The position numbers and the translations under genes were made by a program. Positions 1-11,900 of a stretch of DNA of 64,000 bases are shown in pieces. The DNA lies in assembly GCA_024349245.1 (NCBI GenBank), contig JALDNG010000022.1, forward strand, positions 17,129,501-17,193,500, in the 5' to 3' direction. Source of the stretch: Neodontobutis hainanensis (Eukaryota > Chordata > Actinopteri > Gobiiformes > Odontobutidae). Below the pieces are notes generated by a model. It saw only the letters and a list, made by a program, of their open reading frames with translations. It was not told where the DNA came from and made no database searches. Position 1 is the first letter of the stretch. Each line of letters begins with the position of its first letter.

Positions 1-708
1 ATGCATATCCATGCAAATTCATAAAAAAGAAAGGCTGAGAATTTGAATATTTTGCTTAAAGCTGCACCCAGGTCGACCCTGCCATTCGGCATTTGAAAGC
101 GGAGTGTCTGTTTGAATACTGAGGATCTCTCTTTGTCATGTTCGCCAGAGGGGCCGGGTGAGCGAACCGGCACCGGCAGGATGGGCAGAGATCGGCTGGG
201 TAGCTGCACACAGACTCACTAATTGGGAAAAGGGGGGTGAAAGGGGCGACGAGGGTGAGGAGAAGGTGGGCTCTGGGGGTGGGGTGCTTCGATGACGACA
301 GGGGGTTTAAGATGGAGGTGATGAAAAGGGCACTGGGCCTGTGAGCGAAGGAGGTGAGGGAGGGGTGAGAAGAGACTGGATACCTGAGCTGATGGACCCG
401 CTGATGGTGTCATATATGATGGAGGCGCTGCCGGAATATACAGTGTCCCACTGAGGCAAGAAAGTGGCACGCTCCAAACATAAATCATCAATTACACGCT
501 TATTAACGTTCAACACACAGGAAATGCTGTGTTTACATTATTTGCAGTTATGTAATTATATATTATGCTATTTCCCATATGGATAAGTTACTTTTGTTTT
601 AAAACTAAAGCTAAATATTGCAGGCTTTAGCCAGATTGAACTCATCTCATTAACGACATTGTGATGATGGATGTGGGCATTTGGAGTTGTGTCAAATTTG
701 GTTTAGAG

Positions 709-774
709 CCTGGACTCAAACCAAAGCCACGCGCTGTATGTGGTACATGCTCTACCTGTTGAGCCACAAGCCTC
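709..774 (-). mobile_element. tRNA-derived SINE head or tRNA pseudogene fragment
   Basis: On the minus strand this reads as a tRNA-like segment. It has an A-box-like TGGCTCAACAGGTAGAGC followed about 35 nt later by a B-box-like GGTTTGAGTCC. No recognisable SINE body follows, so it is a decayed head or a tRNA pseudogene. The anticodon arm is not cleanly foldable, which argues against a functional tRNA. Confidence 0.45.
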
Positions 775-3725
775 TAATCTCTTTTTATTATAACCTACTA
801 ACAAGACACTTTAAGGTTAAATTTTAATTAACATGTAAAGATGACAATTAACAGAATGTGCGAGTAAGATCCAGCACAATTATATTAAAAAGGAATCTGT
901 CTTGCAGCCTTTAAAAGAAACATCAACATAAAAAAAAGAAAATATTAAAACCGCCACTGAGCGTCTTTATTACATGTACTGCATTTAAATGTCTTAAACT
1001 TGACCTATAAAACCAGGATAAGAGGCAGATCTAAACTTTATTAATGTTTAAGATAATGGTCCAAACACTGAAGAATTCATAATCTTAGAGACTCTCTACA
1101 AAAAAAAAAAAAAAAACGGAAAGAAAATTGCTTGTCAGCCATGAACCCTCGGTCAAAATCGGGCACAAATAGTGTGTGACCAGCCGAAGTGACAAATTGT
1201 CATATGGAAGAAATTGGATGTGCCTTATGACTTTCACACCAGATTCTTTGTCCCATTTAAACTATGACATGTCATACCTAAATTACAATATTATTTTTAA
1301 ACACTCTAATTTGTTCCACTGTCTGTGTGCATCACTCTATAGACACATCTCTGTGCCTCTGCTCATATCATGGGTGTCATTTTGGGAATAGCTGGCACCC
1401 ATCTACCTTATCTGCCATTTATGTACTGGAATAGGTTGCCCTCAGCGACAGGAGGAACCCTTCTATAGACATATATGGATGACACATAGTGCATTCTGGG
1501 ATATTCTGTCAAACTTGCTAACTTTTCAGTCTCTTTTCAGTCTAAGCGAGTTTTAACCATGTTTTTAATTAATATCGCTGACAGATCATAATAATTTGTA
1601 ATTTTCACATTTAGCAGGGTTATGGTGATGGCTCCGTTGACATTGTGTTGTTTTCTTAGTTTCCACATCAAGTGTAGCATAGTGCAAAGTTTAAATTAGC
1701 TTTCTCAAAATGTATTCCAGTGTCAATATGGCACAATCAGAATACATTTTTAGACTTTATATTAGTTGGTATTCTTCACAGTGAACATTGTCTGCATTAT
1801 TTGGACTTGGACCTGTTAATTCAAGGCAGTTTTTCCAAATCTCTTACAGTCACATTTGCAGGAAATAATAAATCACTTGGACAGAAATAAAAGCCAGCAC
1901 ATGTTCACTGTGATTGGTTATCGAGTAAAACACATCAGGAAATGTAAACCACATACAGGCAGGCTTTGAAAACAGCTGACAGTAATGTAAAGTGTATGTG
2001 AATTGTAGTAATTGGCTAACACATGCAAAAACATAGTTCCGGCCTGTTTCAAATATGGGTACAGCAAATTTTCCTGCCACCAGCTGACTCCGGCTCGTAT
2101 AGTGGGCTCCTGGGGCTGAAGTAGGTTGAGTTACAGTGGGTAGCTGGAGCTAGATTGATCTGGCTGCAGTAGCTAGGGGAATATAAAGCAGGGTAGGGGC
2201 TTAAAGTGTGAGTCCCCCCGGGGAAGAGTCCTCGCTGCATCGGAAGAGGGGCATGGACCGAGCTCCTTCCCACTTCCCCTGTCCTTCTGCTGTCGAGGCG
2301 TCTGTCTGTCAAACACCAGCACCTTTCCAGACAAAGTGACATTCCCTTTTCTATAGCTTTCCCATGTGTTCTGAGAAAACATAAAAATTAGACAATAGTT
2401 TTCAATCCACATATTGATAATGTCAATATTTTCCTAGATTTTTTTAATATTAATATATTAATTCATTAATTTTCTACCTCTTGTCTTTTACGGGTTGCAA
2501 CACTTTGACCAAGATACATTTGCTGCCGCTCATAACCACTCATAAACCACAATGCTTCCATCACACAATATATGCCGGCTGCAATGTAAAGGTTTTAAAT
2601 AAAAAATGATGGACGCTGGATGGACGCTATTTTTCTCCTTGTGCTCAATGTGGCATGGTCACAGCGATAGTCTCATGATAAATCTTGGTTAATTGTAATG
2701 TTCTTCTATAATTCACCAACCTGGAAGCAGTCATTTGGTATGAGAATGAAGTATGAAGGCTTTCCTAGATTGTCCCCTTCACATTTTTAAGGCCGCCTTT
2801 GCCCTTTTTAACAGTGTAGGCCCATTGTAGAGCCATTAGGTATTTGCGTCTGCTGTAGTCTGGTGGTGTGGTGTTGAAATAATATTTGCAGTGGCCTCTG
2901 TGTCATTAAAATGGAGGAACAAAGTTTCTCTGAAGTCTCTGAAGTTATTTGTTAAAACTGAGAAAGTAGTGTCCTGAAATGTCAAGAGAATGTCCTAGAG
3001 ATGTCGTCCAAAATGATTTCTTCCAAAGAGTGGGAACCCTGTTTATAGTCTCTCTGTCTTCCACTGCTTCATATACTGTATATACTTTTCCCACACTGTA
3101 TTATTTTGTGAGGTCCTTTATTCCATCTCCAGTCCTCGCCCTGGCATATTGGAAAGTGAATATTGCTCATGAAGTTCACACCCTAAATGAAACACCAAGG
3201 CGGATGCTGAGTTCAGTTTTTAATCCATTTATGATGGACAACTTTTTTTTTATCCCTCTGTCCAATTGCTGTGATCTTAAATGCCCCTCTTTTTTTTTTT
3301 AACACCAGAAGGGAGTTGCCTGCATGTGTATATTACAGACACTCAAGCCAAGCCCACACAGTGTGATCAGTCACGTGTCGAATCCCTTAGTACCTTCTGT
3401 ACGCTGCGACTATACATAGCTTAACCTACCGCAATTACTTTTAAAAGAACCAGCCTAGTGCAGGAATAAAAGTGAAGTTTAGGCCTATTTTTAAGTTTAA
3501 AAAAAGACAGAGACGTCCCGTGCTGCAAAGTTTGTTACTGTCCCCTGCTACGGTGCGATTCTGCAGGGGTACTAAGCTGCTCAGTGCTGCCGTTGTACCG
3601 CTGCGGTGCACTGATAGCAGCATCGTCCACTGGGGGAACCTGGAGCATTCTGTCTTTCTGAGTGATACCCTTGTCTCCTCACACGATAAACAGCACACAT
3701 GCTCTGAGTCTGCTGAGCCCAGCCT

Positions 3726-3760
3726 AGCAGCAGCAGCGGCAGCAGCAGCAGCAGCAGCAG
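3726..3760 (+). repeat. (AGC)n trinucleotide tract
   Basis: Nearly pure run of AGC units with one CGG interruption. It creates a poly-alanine stretch in one chance open frame but has no exon context. It is an ordinary intronic microsatellite. Confidence 0.8.
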
Positions 3761-5829
3761 AGCCCCCTCTCCTCGCAGAGCTGCAAATATATTAGCTGCC
3801 TCTTTTTCTTTTGTCTTGGGAAAAAGCCAAGCAGGAGAGTGCATACTGTACGTGTGGTGGTGGATGGGGAAGGAGGGGAGGGATAGGGGGGTTACTCTGC
3901 TGAGAAACTGTGGAAATGCACCCCCCCTTTGTGCCATTCGTGTTTAGCTATCCCCCTGGTGAGGCGTAGGGCCCAGTTATGGAGGGTGGGAAGCGGAAGA
4001 GAGGCTGCTGAGGCATAGAAGTTATCAAGAATACAGGTGTGACACATTAGACAGTAGGGGAAAGAAAATGTTTTCAAATACACTATTGATTTCATTTCAG
4101 AATATCAAATGGCATATATTTTGTACTACTGGAAATAACTAGAAAATTATAACAGATGTATAAAGTAGAAAAGTACCCTAGACCATAAACATTGTGAAAC
4201 AGTTTATCTTCAAAGATAGTGGTGCGTTTAGACACTGGTTAGTATGCCATGACTTAAAATTCTGTTTTTTAAGCAGTTGAAATAGACGTTAAAATACGTT
4301 GTCAGATTAAAACAATAATGCCACTTAGGATTGTAACTGTGAAAGTGTTTGAGTGGGAGTTATTTTACATGCAACCAACCTCAAGAGGGGTTCCTGCACG
4401 ATTCAGAGTGTTAGAATCTTAAACACGGTCAGCAAAATTGGAAAATAGTTCAAAGTGATGTAAATGAACACAATGGTCATGTTGCTTCCAATGACAAAGA
4501 ATCAACATGTGGCACTAAAGAGATGTAGGATTGAAGAGGTCACACATGTTCACATTTATTCTCTTCCGATCACTAAGGTTTCGAACACTTGAGATTTGCC
4601 TGAGACAATTTCTAAGACTTATTTTCAAATGTTATTTTAGATTTGAGACAGAATTGCTTACCCCAGCTTTAATTGAATAATAAATATATAATATAATATA
4701 ATAATAATAATTAATAGTGAGCCGTTGAAATGGACAAACTCTAAGCTTTATGAAAAGTGTAAAACTAGTGAGAATGGTCGAAACCTAGGACTCATGCTGC
4801 AATCGAGATCAGAAGTGGTTTTCAAAATGATTAATGCTCATGAACAAAACTCAACACAGAAAATGAACTTGCAAACCTATCTGCATAGTGCATATTGACA
4901 CATGTCTAAAAACATTCTATAATATGGCATTAGTTTTTGTTTTGACCTACATGTGTGACCTAGCGTTGTTAGAAACACTATTGATTAATATACATTTATT
5001 ATTTAACACTAAAGGTCAGGTATGTTAGCTTAAGCTTATTTAATATTGCCACTCAAATGGATTATAGGCTATTTTTAATGATTAAAATGTCAGTGGATTT
5101 GCTTTTCAGTGATTGCTTACAGTCTCTTTTATAGCTTAAGACCTAATGGAATCTTTATGTCATGTCTGTAGTAATGGTGTGTATATGGTACGTCTTATGT
5201 ATATATTTAGCACATGTCAGCTGTTTCTATATCACATTATACAAAACCACCAAATCCCACTGGTCCCATGTGAGATCAGAGTCTCCACAGCCCCCCGACT
5301 GTCACTCAAACACAGACACCTGATGTGGGCGGGGCCATGACAACACTCAAAACTGGCAAGTCTAATGTTTTTATTTGCGTGGAAAGCTCTTGGCTGTGTA
5401 TTGGTTTGTGTGTTTCTACGCCTGTGTGTCTGTTTGGGGTGTTGTGGCATATGCAGTGCACCAGGGAGGGCTCTCTGGAACATATTGGTGTGCGTACATA
5501 GCGGTTAATAATAGCAGCAAGCGCATACAGCGATGGCAGCTCTGATGTTTGTGACAGTTTTACAGCCGCACATGCCAAAGCATAGTCACACATTCACAGC
5601 GGAGCCAGGGACCTCCTCTGCTACCGAAGCCCTCCGTCTTTGTTGAGCTTTCCATTGTATCACACATCCCAATAAGTAAAACGCCGCACTTCCCACCACC
5701 CAGCCCGCCTCGCCTCACCTCGCGGCCCCTCCCCTGTGCTTCGTATGTGGGCACAAACAAACATATAGCCCAGTAAAGCCTATTCACCCAACGCCCACAC
5801 AACACAGGCTCTACACCAGCTCACATTCA

Positions 5830-5990
5830 GTGTTTTTTTTTAAAGATTATTTTTAGTGTTTTTAGATGAAAATGTCAGGATATGCGGTGAAGGGAAAGTA
5901 GGTGAGTGACATGCAACAAATGGGCCATCCAGCCTAGGATTAAAACTGGGGACTCGCTGCTAAACGCATTAGCACTCATATAAATGTGCA
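5830..5990 (-). mobile_element. degenerate teleost SINE-like repeat
   Basis: Begins with a T-run followed by AAAGATTATTTTTAG, then a segment with GACATGCAACAAATGGGCC and ATTAAAACTGGGGAC. This arrangement resembles a repeat widespread in percomorph fish, in which a T-rich end is followed by a body containing GACATGCAGCAAAGGGCC and a tRNA-like end carrying a reversed B box. Identification is from memory of the family pattern; a RepeatMasker run would settle it. Confidence 0.45.
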
Positions 5991-8499
5991 GCAATGTTGG
6001 TTTGCTGTGTGGTTTCTTGTGAGCATTGACTATTTTATACCCTATTGCATTTAAAGATGGGTTAAAGTTGAGAAATACATCAAACTTAGATTGCAACACT
6101 TTTTTGCTGTAACCAACAGGTTGATGCGTAGGTCTGCACAGATATACTGCAAATTTAGCATTTTTGCATATTCTATATTGCTGCAAAATGCTTGAATTCC
6201 AGCAATGTTAAGGTATTTTATGTTTCAGATATTCACACTGACAATTAAACTGAGGTGTCACCAAATGTAAAGGTTAGAGGCATCAGTGAAACCAGTGGAA
6301 GTGCAGAGTTCCTAATTGAACTACAGTTCAACTCTTCCAAAGGGGACCTTCAAATATTGTTATTGTATTACTTTTTACGTTTTTCTAGTTGCAGCTCTAT
6401 TGGCTTTTATTTTGTCTGACCTTTTTTATGTTTTTTATTGGTTTATTTAATTAATGTCATTGTCCTTGTTGTTAAAGTTTTATGCAGAAGGAACAAATCA
6501 CTTTTACAGGAATTGCATCTCAGAAAAACAAGGAAGTAACTGGCTTTGAGTCAACACAGTTAGAGTGGGTTCTTTTTGTCTGTTGCTCATGCTCCACACT
6601 GCTCACCATTGTTTAAAACCAAAGTAATAGGTTAGCAACAGCTTAGCTGCAATGGTGGGATTAGTTGTTAGTTTTTTTGCTAAATTATGTTACTACATAT
6701 TCATCACAATATTCAATAAAGGTTTTCCCTATTATTGTACCACACATATATACTTTATACACTAAAACGAAACTGTATATTAAAGCAAAATGCAAAGTGT
6801 GAGTGTAGCTCACATAATAAAAACATATACACACCCCTCCCCCCTTTATCAAGGCCCATTGTCGCTGTTGTTGCGTGTCTGTTGCTTGTGATGCTTGTGT
6901 TTTGTTTGGGGGCAGCAGCTTTAAGTTTTGATAAGAAGGGGTGAGGAGAATCAATGGCTGCTCCCCACGGCGAGGTCTTAGCTCAGCAGCAGTACGCAGC
7001 TTCAGCAGAAGACACCCAGCCTGTCGTCTGGATGGGTCCCCAGGGGCCCGAGCGGGAGACAGACAGATAGTGTAGCAGCAGCAGTATCACTCTCAGTCGG
7101 GTTGTCTTCTGTCAGGAAAAAGGGACGGACCTTGGGCTCGTTGGCCGAGTTTGGCAGGCAAACCGAGAGAAAACCAAGTCCAGGATTGTTCTCTAAGCCA
7201 GAATTTAGAGGAACCAATGGGAATTTATCTTTTAAAGTTTGTGCTTACAGTCCTGTACACTTTCATGTCACTTGTGTCATGTTTAATGCAACTTAGACAA
7301 CAAATGCAGTGAAGATTCATGAGGAAAGGGTTGAAGACGCTGACTCCAACTAAATCACAATTAATTAGTTGAGAATGTGTTGCCACTTTGCACCTAGTTA
7401 TGATTATTATAGTTATGATTTTGACAAGGTCACATGACTTGTTAGTTGTACAAAGTGGACAATAGAATAAAAGGCATTTTGTTTTTACACTTACAAATGG
7501 AGAATATTTAGAAACTGGTCTTTTCTATACTGTCAAATTATTGGATGTATCTGAACATGGCACTTATAAAAGTCCCAGAAAAAGCTTACAGAAATTGTTG
7601 GCCTTTCCAAACAGAACGGTGAATTAGATGATGACTCACAGAAGATGAATGCGAGCTCTGAATTGAAGTGAATAGTTTTTTTAACGGTTATACCTTATTA
7701 CACATCAAGAAACATTTCTTGCATGGACGTTAGTCTGTCTAAAGCTGTATGGGCTGATTACCACAAGTAACAAACAATATGCGAGATTGGAAAACTGGGA
7801 CCGGGATTTTGGCTTGTAGTATCTAGAGTAGATATTTAGAGCCTGTTGTAATAAACATCATAAAAAGGACACAAGGAAGAGGTTATTTCTTACAAAAGTA
7901 TTTATGAGCGGTTTACTGTTTTCAGTTTAGAAATGTACTTGGCTGGTAGAAAATACTCTTTTGTTTCTTATAGACGTAAATATGTAAAATTGACAATAAT
8001 TAAAGCTTTAATAGAGTCTGTAAATGAATGTAAATCTTGATATTATTGACCAGTCGTGAGAACACACTGGTCAACCTCTGAGGCAGAACACATAAAAACC
8101 ATCAAGGCTGGCGGCTAAAAGGAGCTGATCGTTGGCAGCCGCCGTGCTCCAGGTTTGGAGCCAGAGAGACTCGTTGCTGTGGTCGCTCTGGAGTGGCTCA
8201 CCCATATGGTGCTATTCTGTTCCTGCTCCTTGCCTAAATCCTTCTGCCACTGGTGGAAAGGGAAGCACCCCCCCACCACCACCCGTCCCCTCCCTCCCCT
8301 CGGTCTAGCTTCAAGAGCATGCAGCCCTCACCCTCCCCAGCTCTCCCCTAACCCACAAGGGAGGTGTTGGGAGGTAAAGCCCCGAAGGCTTGTACCCCCC
8401 TTCCTGCCTCTTAACCCCTTAGAGCTGCTTAGCCCATTGTCACTACAATCTGCCACCATCGTCCCCTCGCTCCCTCCTTTATGCTCCTTCTCTTTCTAC

Positions 8500-8790
8500 C
8501 TTCAGCTTTTCATCTCCCGTTGGCACCCAATAATCAATGAGCTTATTAATTACTAATTATTCAAGCTGTGGACATAGGATCCCTTTTTGCACTTTGAAGA
8601 AAAAAAAAAAACGGTATCCTTTCCTTTCTGCTCTGGCAAATGAAGTGGTTTTCATTGCCCATTCATTTGGATTAAGTGCATTTAGGCTTTGGGATGTGTT
8701 GTCAGATTGTTATCAGCAGCGTTTAACATTAATCCTCATGCCTGATAGCCTCCACTTAGAGCGAGCCCATGAGAGTTTAACACTGACATA
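8500..8790. promoter_or_regulatory. candidate conserved non-coding element near exon
   Basis: Mixed-composition stretch just upstream of the first visible exon, with clustered homeodomain-type cores (AATAATCAATGAG, ATTAATTACTAATTA, GGATTAAG, TTAACATTAATCC) and no repeat signature. This is the texture usually seen in vertebrate conserved non-coding elements. Conservation itself cannot be seen from one sequence, so this is only a candidate. Confidence 0.25.
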
Positions 8791-8871
8791 GATGGTTATT
8801 ATTTGTTTAGCATTTTGTGATATCTGCTTCTCTAAAACAGCGTTTGTTTCTCTTTCTGTTCTGGTTCTCAG

Positions 8872-8921
8872 GAGGTCCTTCAGACGATACCAAAGTTCTG
8901 CTTTCCCTTTGACGTGGAAAG
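8872..8921 (+). CDS. dennd1b: dennd1b exon, uDENN segment (50 nt)
   Basis: Encodes EVLQTIPKFCFPFDVE plus the first two bases of an Arg codon. The acceptor follows a pyrimidine-rich run ending CTCAG and the donor is AG|GTATGA. This is the characteristic uDENN segment of DENND1 proteins; DENND1B has nearly the same peptide at about residues 43-59, whereas DENND1A departs from FPFDVER. The exon enters in phase 0 and leaves in phase 2, matching the next exon, whose first base G completes Arg. It is the most 5' coding exon I can find in the window. Confidence 0.95.
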
Positions 8922-11900
8922 GTATGATTCCTCTCTGCTTCCCTTTACAATCGCAGCTTTCTTTCACATTCTTCAAATAACGCTCTTGTATAAATACGCC
9001 CAGCACACGCACACAAACACACCAACCTGTGCATTTAAATAAGGAAATGAGACGAGCACTGGTCACATGAGAACTGACTGTCAATGATGGGTTTGCATTG
9101 CCGTTATTACACGTTTTGGAAATAAAAAATTAAGAAAAAAGCACCTGGACATAGTTTTGAAGCTAGAAGATGTTTCAAAAATGTCTTTGAAACTATGTCC
9201 AAAATGCATTAGGCTCTTTTTATATTATGACCTGAAACACAACCAAACTCCACAAACAACAAATCTGATCCCAATGTCCACCACAACAAGAAAGAAGATT
9301 TGTAGATGAATTCAAACATAAGCAAAATTCAAATAATCAAAAACATTTATTGATTGAGTGTTTAATCTTTTCCTCACCAACATAGAATTCAGCTTTATGA
9401 TTATTGAAGAACAGGAACCATACAATCCTAACCTTTGCTTACACAAGGAAGTACCTTTAATGAGGAGGACAGGTTGATGCAGGAACAGAAAAGGATTCAA
9501 TATTAAAATCAGACTGAATGTAAAATGGATGCTACGTCATCACTGAGGTGGATGGGTGGAGCACTGTGGTTAGTAGGGCTGTACATTGTTTCAAAAAGGT
9601 ATTGTCAATGCAAACAAGCATATCCAATACATGGATGTATGTAGAAAAGATTTGTCTTAGTTTAATGTGTTTATTTCCACACTTTAGTTTAAGCAAACCC
9701 AAAAAGACTGTAGCATTTCTTCAATTTCAATTAAAACCTAAGGTAACATTCAATTACTGCACATTGTATAAAAACTGCTAGAACTACAAAAATGCTTTGG
9801 CTTCACATGTTGGAAGGCATTTGCACTCTTCTCTCTCTCACACCATTACACTTGCACAATATAGAGCAGACCTAAAAAAACACAACCAACATTTAGCCCT
9901 TTATTTTAAAACATTCATTAAACCCCAAGAGAAAAATCCAATGAATGCACATTATATAGTTCCAGTCATTGCAATACTGTGCATACATTGATCACATCGC
10001 ATATCACCTATTTTTTTGTGCAGTGTTTATTTTCCTCCACATTTACACATTGCAGGCCCACTGGGTCCAGCAGCATTTCTGATCAGTCTCATTTTCAGCA
10101 TGGAAAGCTGCACTAACATTGTCATTCTTGTGAAGACACACATTGAGGCAGACCTCGAGAAGGGTGGACCTTGTCACTGAAGCTAAGCTGCTGCCATCTA
10201 GTGATAAATATGGGTACTGACTTTTAGAGGAATTCACTGAGGGGATAGAAAATGTTTTTACACATTGACAAACAGCCATTATGGAAATATATGGCATAAG
10301 AAATGGACATTCATTAAAATTTGGGGCGTGGTGAGTTTTTAAATAGGAAAAGTTTGGGCTCTTATCCATTTTATTTGATTTAAAAATAGTGTTTATAGTC
10401 ATTATAGTCCTTCGCTAATTGTAAGGGGCTGACTGTAAACTCATCTGTGGCTTTCCCATTTTTATGTTTGTCCACTGTGGTTCATCTCAGGGTTTCCCAG
10501 AGTCAGGTGGGGCAGAATTTCACCTTTGTGCTGACGGACATAGACAGCAAGCAGAGGTTTGGTTTCTGTCGACTCACGCAGGGCTGCCGGGTCTGCATCT
10601 GTCTGCTCAGGTAACACACACACCTCTCACTCTCTCTGTGCACAATTCTTTGGATAGTAAATATTCTGTCTTTTAATGAATTCTCTTTTTAAATTATGTT
10701 AAAGTCAAGCTCATATAAGTAGATAATTAACTTGGGAAAACAATTCCATAAATTGCACAAATGTCAGACCAACAGCTGGATTTAAGAAGAATTATCCCGC
10801 GCTTCATGAATGCAAATGTCTAAAAGTCATAACTGTTTTAACGTTAAAGTCCTAAATCGTAATCAAGGGAATATGTGGAGAGATATTTGTTTAAACTCTA
10901 TTTCTTATTTACGTGGTTAAATGTCAGCTTCTTTGGCATTTTTTTCTTATTATTTATTCATGGGTTACCCTCACAACCTCACAATCTTTATATATGTGTT
11001 TATTTTTTTTTTTTTTACATGAAATAAATTAATTTAGCAAATCTTTCGAGCACATATTTTGAGACGGCATTCCTTTTCATTCTCACTCTTCACATTGAGC
11101 TGCTCTATGCCAGAATAACAAATTTATATTCTCACCTGCCCACACAAATCTGCTTGTGATGTGCCTATAATTATCCAAAAGTTTCTCTGTTTTTGATATT
11201 CGACTGGTGGGTTTATCCTATCACAGTCTACTTAGACGAGGACAGCAAACCCAGCTCAATTTGATTTCCTTTGCATAATTGCTCTCAAACAAAGGCTATT
11301 ATCATTAAATTCTCTGGTAATTGCGTGTTGACACAGTGTTTTTACAGATGTAATTACCTTTCCATTACAGAGAATGAGCACTCCAGAGCTAATCTCAATG
11401 GAGTGGAGCTCAGAGAATGGAGCAAATAAATCCAGTTTTAATGAATGTATTAGCAGTTTAACAAACAGCAGAAAGGGAACACAAAGCGGTTTTATTCCGG
11501 GGTGAGACGCAGCGCTTGTGTGTGGTGTTCTTTTTGTGCGTTTGTGTGGCTCGTGATGGACAGTGGTGGTTTGTTGCTGCCCTGATGAGCTGCTGTGAAG
11601 AGCCGTGTCCCCCTCCTTCAACACAACACAACACCCACCCAGCCTCCGCGGCCTTTGTTTTTTTTTGTTTTTTTCCCTCTTTCTCTCCTTCTCTCCCTCT
11701 TTCCTCCTCGTTACTCGGCTACTGCCACAGTGCGACAGCAAAGACGCTCGGCCCATAATTATGCATGAAGCTTCGCTGCCAATTAGCAGAGGCTCCCCTG
11801 TCCCTCTCGCCGAGTTAGACATGCTAATTCGTTTGACATATGATGTATAAAATTCATTATGTATTCTGAGTAGTTTGCACGGATTGCTTCACTTACAATA

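Larger units (their letters stand above)
1..8871. other. intron sequence upstream of first visible exon
   Basis: No coding exon was recognised here. I looked for the short exon expected just upstream, which encodes an FPEDFGDQ-like segment in DENND1B, and did not see it. It probably lies further 5'. The stretch contains a POU-octamer match ATGCAAAT at 11-18, a minus-strand tRNA-like SINE head near 709-774, a SINE-like repeat near 5830-5990, an (AGC)n tract at 3726-3760, A/T runs and several open frames that look like chance. The sequence just before the exon (8500-8790) is rich in TAAT cores and may be a conserved element. Confidence 0.6.
8922..10490 (+). other. intron (1.6 kb)
   Basis: Contains an inverted repeat at 9146-9200 and, around 9390-9545, a sequence related to a segment inside duplicated block A (12425-12590 and its copy). 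No exon was seen. Confidence 0.85.

Noticed and set aside
3472..3795. 107-codon open frame with poly-alanine
   Set aside because: The alanine run is an (AGC)n microsatellite; the rest has no domain and no exon borders.
8155..8556. 133-codon plus-strand open frame near the first exon
   Set aside because: Proline-rich from C runs, no homology to the DENND1B N-terminus, and not phase-linked to the exon at 8872.
11256..11822. 188-codon minus-strand open frame, the longest in the window
   Set aside because: Low-complexity Arg/Lys-rich middle, no family motif, no splice context; it overlaps a TAAT-rich non-coding block. Most likely chance.
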